Positions 48,671-50,437 of a stretch of 50,437 nt of DNA are shown one piece after another; within the stretch, counting starts at the first letter, position 1; every line of letters starts with the position of its first letter. Below the pieces are notes generated by a model. It saw nothing but the letters and a program-made list of their open reading frames with translations, did not search any database and had not been told where the DNA came from. The DNA is from Anaerolineae bacterium (lineage in GTDB: Bacteria > Chloroflexota > Anaerolineae > Aggregatilineales > J027), in the NCBI GenBank assembly GCA_021463865.1, contig JAJTXY010000029.1, positions 1-50,437 of the forward strand, written 5' to 3'. A program made the translations under genes and the position numbers.

Positions 48671-48695
48671 GCCATATTGCCCCTTCACATATGGC
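48671..48695. repeat. Inverted repeat upstream of the STAS gene
   Basis: GCCATAT (48671-48677) and ATATGGC (48689-48695), perfect seven-base arms 11 bases apart, in the 213-base gap between the divergent tgt and STAS genes. It could be an operator for either. Confidence 0.4.
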
Positions 48696-48770
48696 AAAAT
48701 TTTCACTTTCAAAATATTCCTAGTATCATTGAACAGCAGTAGTGGTATTAACATAAAGGGGCGGTTTCCG

Positions 48771-49103
48771 ATGCTCAACATCTCCCAGACACAGCAGGGT
48801 GACAAGATAGTTTTTCAGGTAGATGGTCGTGTAGATGGTGATGGGGCGACCAAGATGGAAGATATATTGCGTGATGCAGTGAACACCGGGCATCATCATT
48901 TGGTACTCGATCTTTCACAAACTAATTACTTGAACAGCGCCGGGTTACGCATCTTAGCCGATGTGTTGACGCAATGCCGCCAAAATGGTGGCGATGTACA
49001 ATTGGCTGCTCCTAACCTCAAAATTATGCGAGTATTGGAAATCATCGGGTTCGACAAATTCTTCCATGTGTATCCAACGTTGGACGCCGCTATCAAAAGC
49101 TGA
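48771..49103 (+). CDS. STAS-domain anti-sigma factor antagonist
   Basis: A 110-residue SpoIIAA/RsbV-like protein. The phosphorylatable serine is S56 in TNYLNSAGLRIL, preceded by the strand HHLVLDLSQ. Such proteins release a sigma factor or another target from a kinase-type anti-sigma factor when unphosphorylated. No RsbW-like kinase, PP2C phosphatase or sigma gene is nearby, so the partner is elsewhere. ATG 48771 follows AAGGGGCGG; the frame extends 14 codons upstream without support. Confidence 0.92.
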   Translation: MLNISQTQQGDKIVFQVDGRVDGDGATKMEDILRDAVNTGHHHLVLDLSQTNYLNSAGLRILADVLTQCRQNGGDVQLAAPNLKIMRVLEIIGFDKFFHVYPTLDAAIKS

Positions 49104-49151
49104 TAGGTTATCGAATCTATTCATGATCTGTGGGAAAGTGTGAACGGCTGA

Positions 49152-50255
49152 ATGACCGAAGAGCTTTTGCTCAAAAGTGTCCAATTGGCAAAAGAAGGCC
49201 AACAAGGACAGGCACGTCAGTTGGTCGAAGAGTACACTCGCCAAAACCCATTGGATGCAAGGGGATGGTGGGTTATGGCAAATATCGTTGAGGATCGTGC
49301 CCTCAAACAAGCGGCTCTCAAACACGTCTTAGAATTGAAACCCGACAATGCCAAAGCCCGTGCCATGTTAGAAGAATTGGAGATTGACACGGTATTCAGT
49401 ATTGCCGATCTGCCGCCACCAAGCAGTCCCCTTCACAAGAATCTCAACCGTTCCAAAATCCAAATTCGCCCTGCTGATCTATTGTTGGTTGGAGGCGCAC
49501 TGCTTATCGTGGTGCTATTTGTGCTGGCTGTTGGATGGTACGCCTATACCTATCAGCACAGTGGGTTATTCGGTCTATTTGGCCCTGATTTGTCGAACAA
49601 GGCGACCACCTCCCAATATACCATCCATTATCCCGAAGATTGGGAAGGGAAAATTATCAATTTCCAAGCCCAGAATCAAGACGTGGATAAGGTCACCGTC
49701 GCCGCCAGTTATGGCATTGATTCCATCGTTCCGCTTCTGGCAAGCCAGCCTTCTGCCGATGCTGCTATCCGTGTGCTAATCGGCGATGAACCTATCGGAC
49801 TCAATTCGAACCTCGTAAACCAGAACGACAGCAATTTATCTGAAGAAGAATCAAGGGAGTTGCTCCAATCGTTTGGGCTAGTTATTTTTTCACCTGTATC
49901 GCCGGGGCAGCTTGCCGAAATCCAAGCCCAATTCGAGAGCAATGCTGAAAATATGGAGTCCCTTGAATTTTTTGGGATTCATTTTGACATCAATACTGAA
50001 ACAAAAGAAGTCGGAATTGACGGCGAAGAGGCCACCATGACTTCATTTAACTTGTCGCTCAAATTCCCCGACGAACTTGCCGAATCCGACACACTTGATG
50101 TAAACGAAATCAACATTAGCTACTACCTTGCGACAACCCACCATAACGGGCAGGCCTACGCCTTTTTCATGCTCGCACTTGAAGAATCCCCCGGCGGTCA
50201 AGCCCGAACCGCTCGCCGCATGATCCGCAGCATCCAATTCGAGAACGAGTCGTAA
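49152..50255 (+). CDS. Membrane protein with N-terminal TPR-like repeat
   Basis: A 367-residue protein, no named family. Residues 1-75 look like two TPR-type helix pairs (QLAKEGQQGQARQLVEEYTR and ALKQAALKHVLELKPDNAKA). A single transmembrane segment lies at about 108-132 (LLLVGGALLIVVLFVLAVGW). The outer domain (about 145-367) is alpha/beta with STSQYTIHYPEDW-like start (TSQYTIHYPEDWEGK) and ends in ARRMIRSIQF, resembling PsbP/DUF-type domains that begin with a YxxxYPxxW motif. It follows the STAS gene by 48 bases and may be cotranscribed. Confidence 0.75.
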   Translation: MTEELLLKSVQLAKEGQQGQARQLVEEYTRQNPLDARGWWVMANIVEDRALKQAALKHVLELKPDNAKARAMLEELEIDTVFSIADLPPPSSPLHKNLNRSKIQIRPADLLLVGGALLIVVLFVLAVGWYAYTYQHSGLFGLFGPDLSNKATTSQYTIHYPEDWEGKIINFQAQNQDVDKVTVAASYGIDSIVPLLASQPSADAAIRVLIGDEPIGLNSNLVNQNDSNLSEEESRELLQSFGLVIFSPVSPGQLAEIQAQFESNAENMESLEFFGIHFDINTETKEVGIDGEEATMTSFNLSLKFPDELAESDTLDVNEINISYYLATTHHNGQAYAFFMLALEESPGGQARTARRMIRSIQFENES

Positions 50256-50395
50256 TATTTCAATTAATACAACACGGGTAGCTCCATTGGGCTAATTTCC
50301 TAATTTCGACATTCTCGTATAGGGAGTAGGCAACACCCTCTAATCCCCCGTTCTAAGACTCTCATGTGGTGTTCCGAACGGGCGTTCTAGCGATT

Positions 50396-50437
50396 GTGGA
50401 AACTGCCCTTTAAAGCAGGCATTTGCACCACTTTTTT
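50396..50437 (+). terminator. Probable terminator after the STAS/TPR genes
   Basis: GTGG (50396-50399) with CCAC (50428-50431), and inside it TGCC (50404-50407) with GGCA (50418-50421), followed directly by six T residues at the window edge. The stem has internal loops, so it is moderately convincing. Bases 50256-50395 hold nothing else I can identify. Confidence 0.5.

Overview
The window looks like part of the chromosome of a free-living heterotrophic bacterium, most plausibly a member of the Chloroflexota (Anaerolineae-like). That assignment is inference: it rests on the Opp-type solute-binding protein with a signal peptide ending in AKAQD and no lipobox, the mixture of cell-wall salvage and Se/Mo-hydroxylase genes, and a tRNA gene without an encoded CCA. 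No phage, IS element, CRISPR array, rRNA or origin was seen. Genes are dense, on both strands, with many start/stop overlaps and three tail-to-tail convergent overlaps.

Layout. 0-2.5 kb: a truncated sugar ABC binding protein gene diverges from a ROK repressor gene; both promoters are readable and each overlaps a copy of the same 8-9-8 dyad. A stand-alone receiver protein and tRNA-Arg(CCG) follow. 2.7-6.1 kb: a plus-strand operon of a coiled-coil protein, an HxpB-like HAD phosphatase, a YgeY-like M20 hydrolase and a dimethylargininase-like enzyme. 6.1-11.6 kb: a B12-binding radical SAM enzyme, a two-component system, and a T4 Rnl1-type RNA ligase. 11.6-28.8 kb: a long minus-strand run forming a peptidoglycan-salvage locus: Opp/Dpp-type ABC transporter (SBP, two permeases, two ATPases), small membrane protein, GntR/UTRA regulator, NagZ, an unrecognised 440-residue protein, NamZ (DUF1343), serine hydrolase, AnmK, a MurK-like kinase, MurQ, a GNAT and a flippase-like membrane protein. 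The first promoter carries a perfect 16-bp palindrome resembling the dre/NagR operator. 28.9-33.3 kb: PIG-L deacetylase, M24 peptidase, an orphan immunity-like protein, and a PrsW protease fused to a cyclic-nucleotide-binding domain. 33.4-39.8 kb: a molybdenum-hydroxylase operon (FAD-FeS fusion, membrane protein, Mo subunit, YqeB, YqeC-MocA fusion), pointing to a selenium-dependent Mo hydroxylase. 39.8-50.4 kb: alpha/beta hydrolase, WYL regulator, roadblock-like protein, purine nucleoside phosphorylase, YqeK, C39-like protease, methyltransferase, PstS-like lipoprotein, Tgt, STAS protein and a TPR membrane protein.

How it fits together. The salvage enzymes have no visible signal peptides, so the inferred pathway is import of muropeptides or amino-sugar disaccharides by the ABC transporter, cytoplasmic cleavage by NamZ and NagZ, phosphorylation by AnmK and the MurK-like kinase, and conversion of MurNAc-6-P to GlcNAc-6-P by MurQ. 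There is no PTS component. The Mo-hydroxylase operon, the YgeY homologue 30 kb away and the purine phosphorylase together resemble a scattered version of the enterobacterial yge/yqe purine-catabolism cluster.
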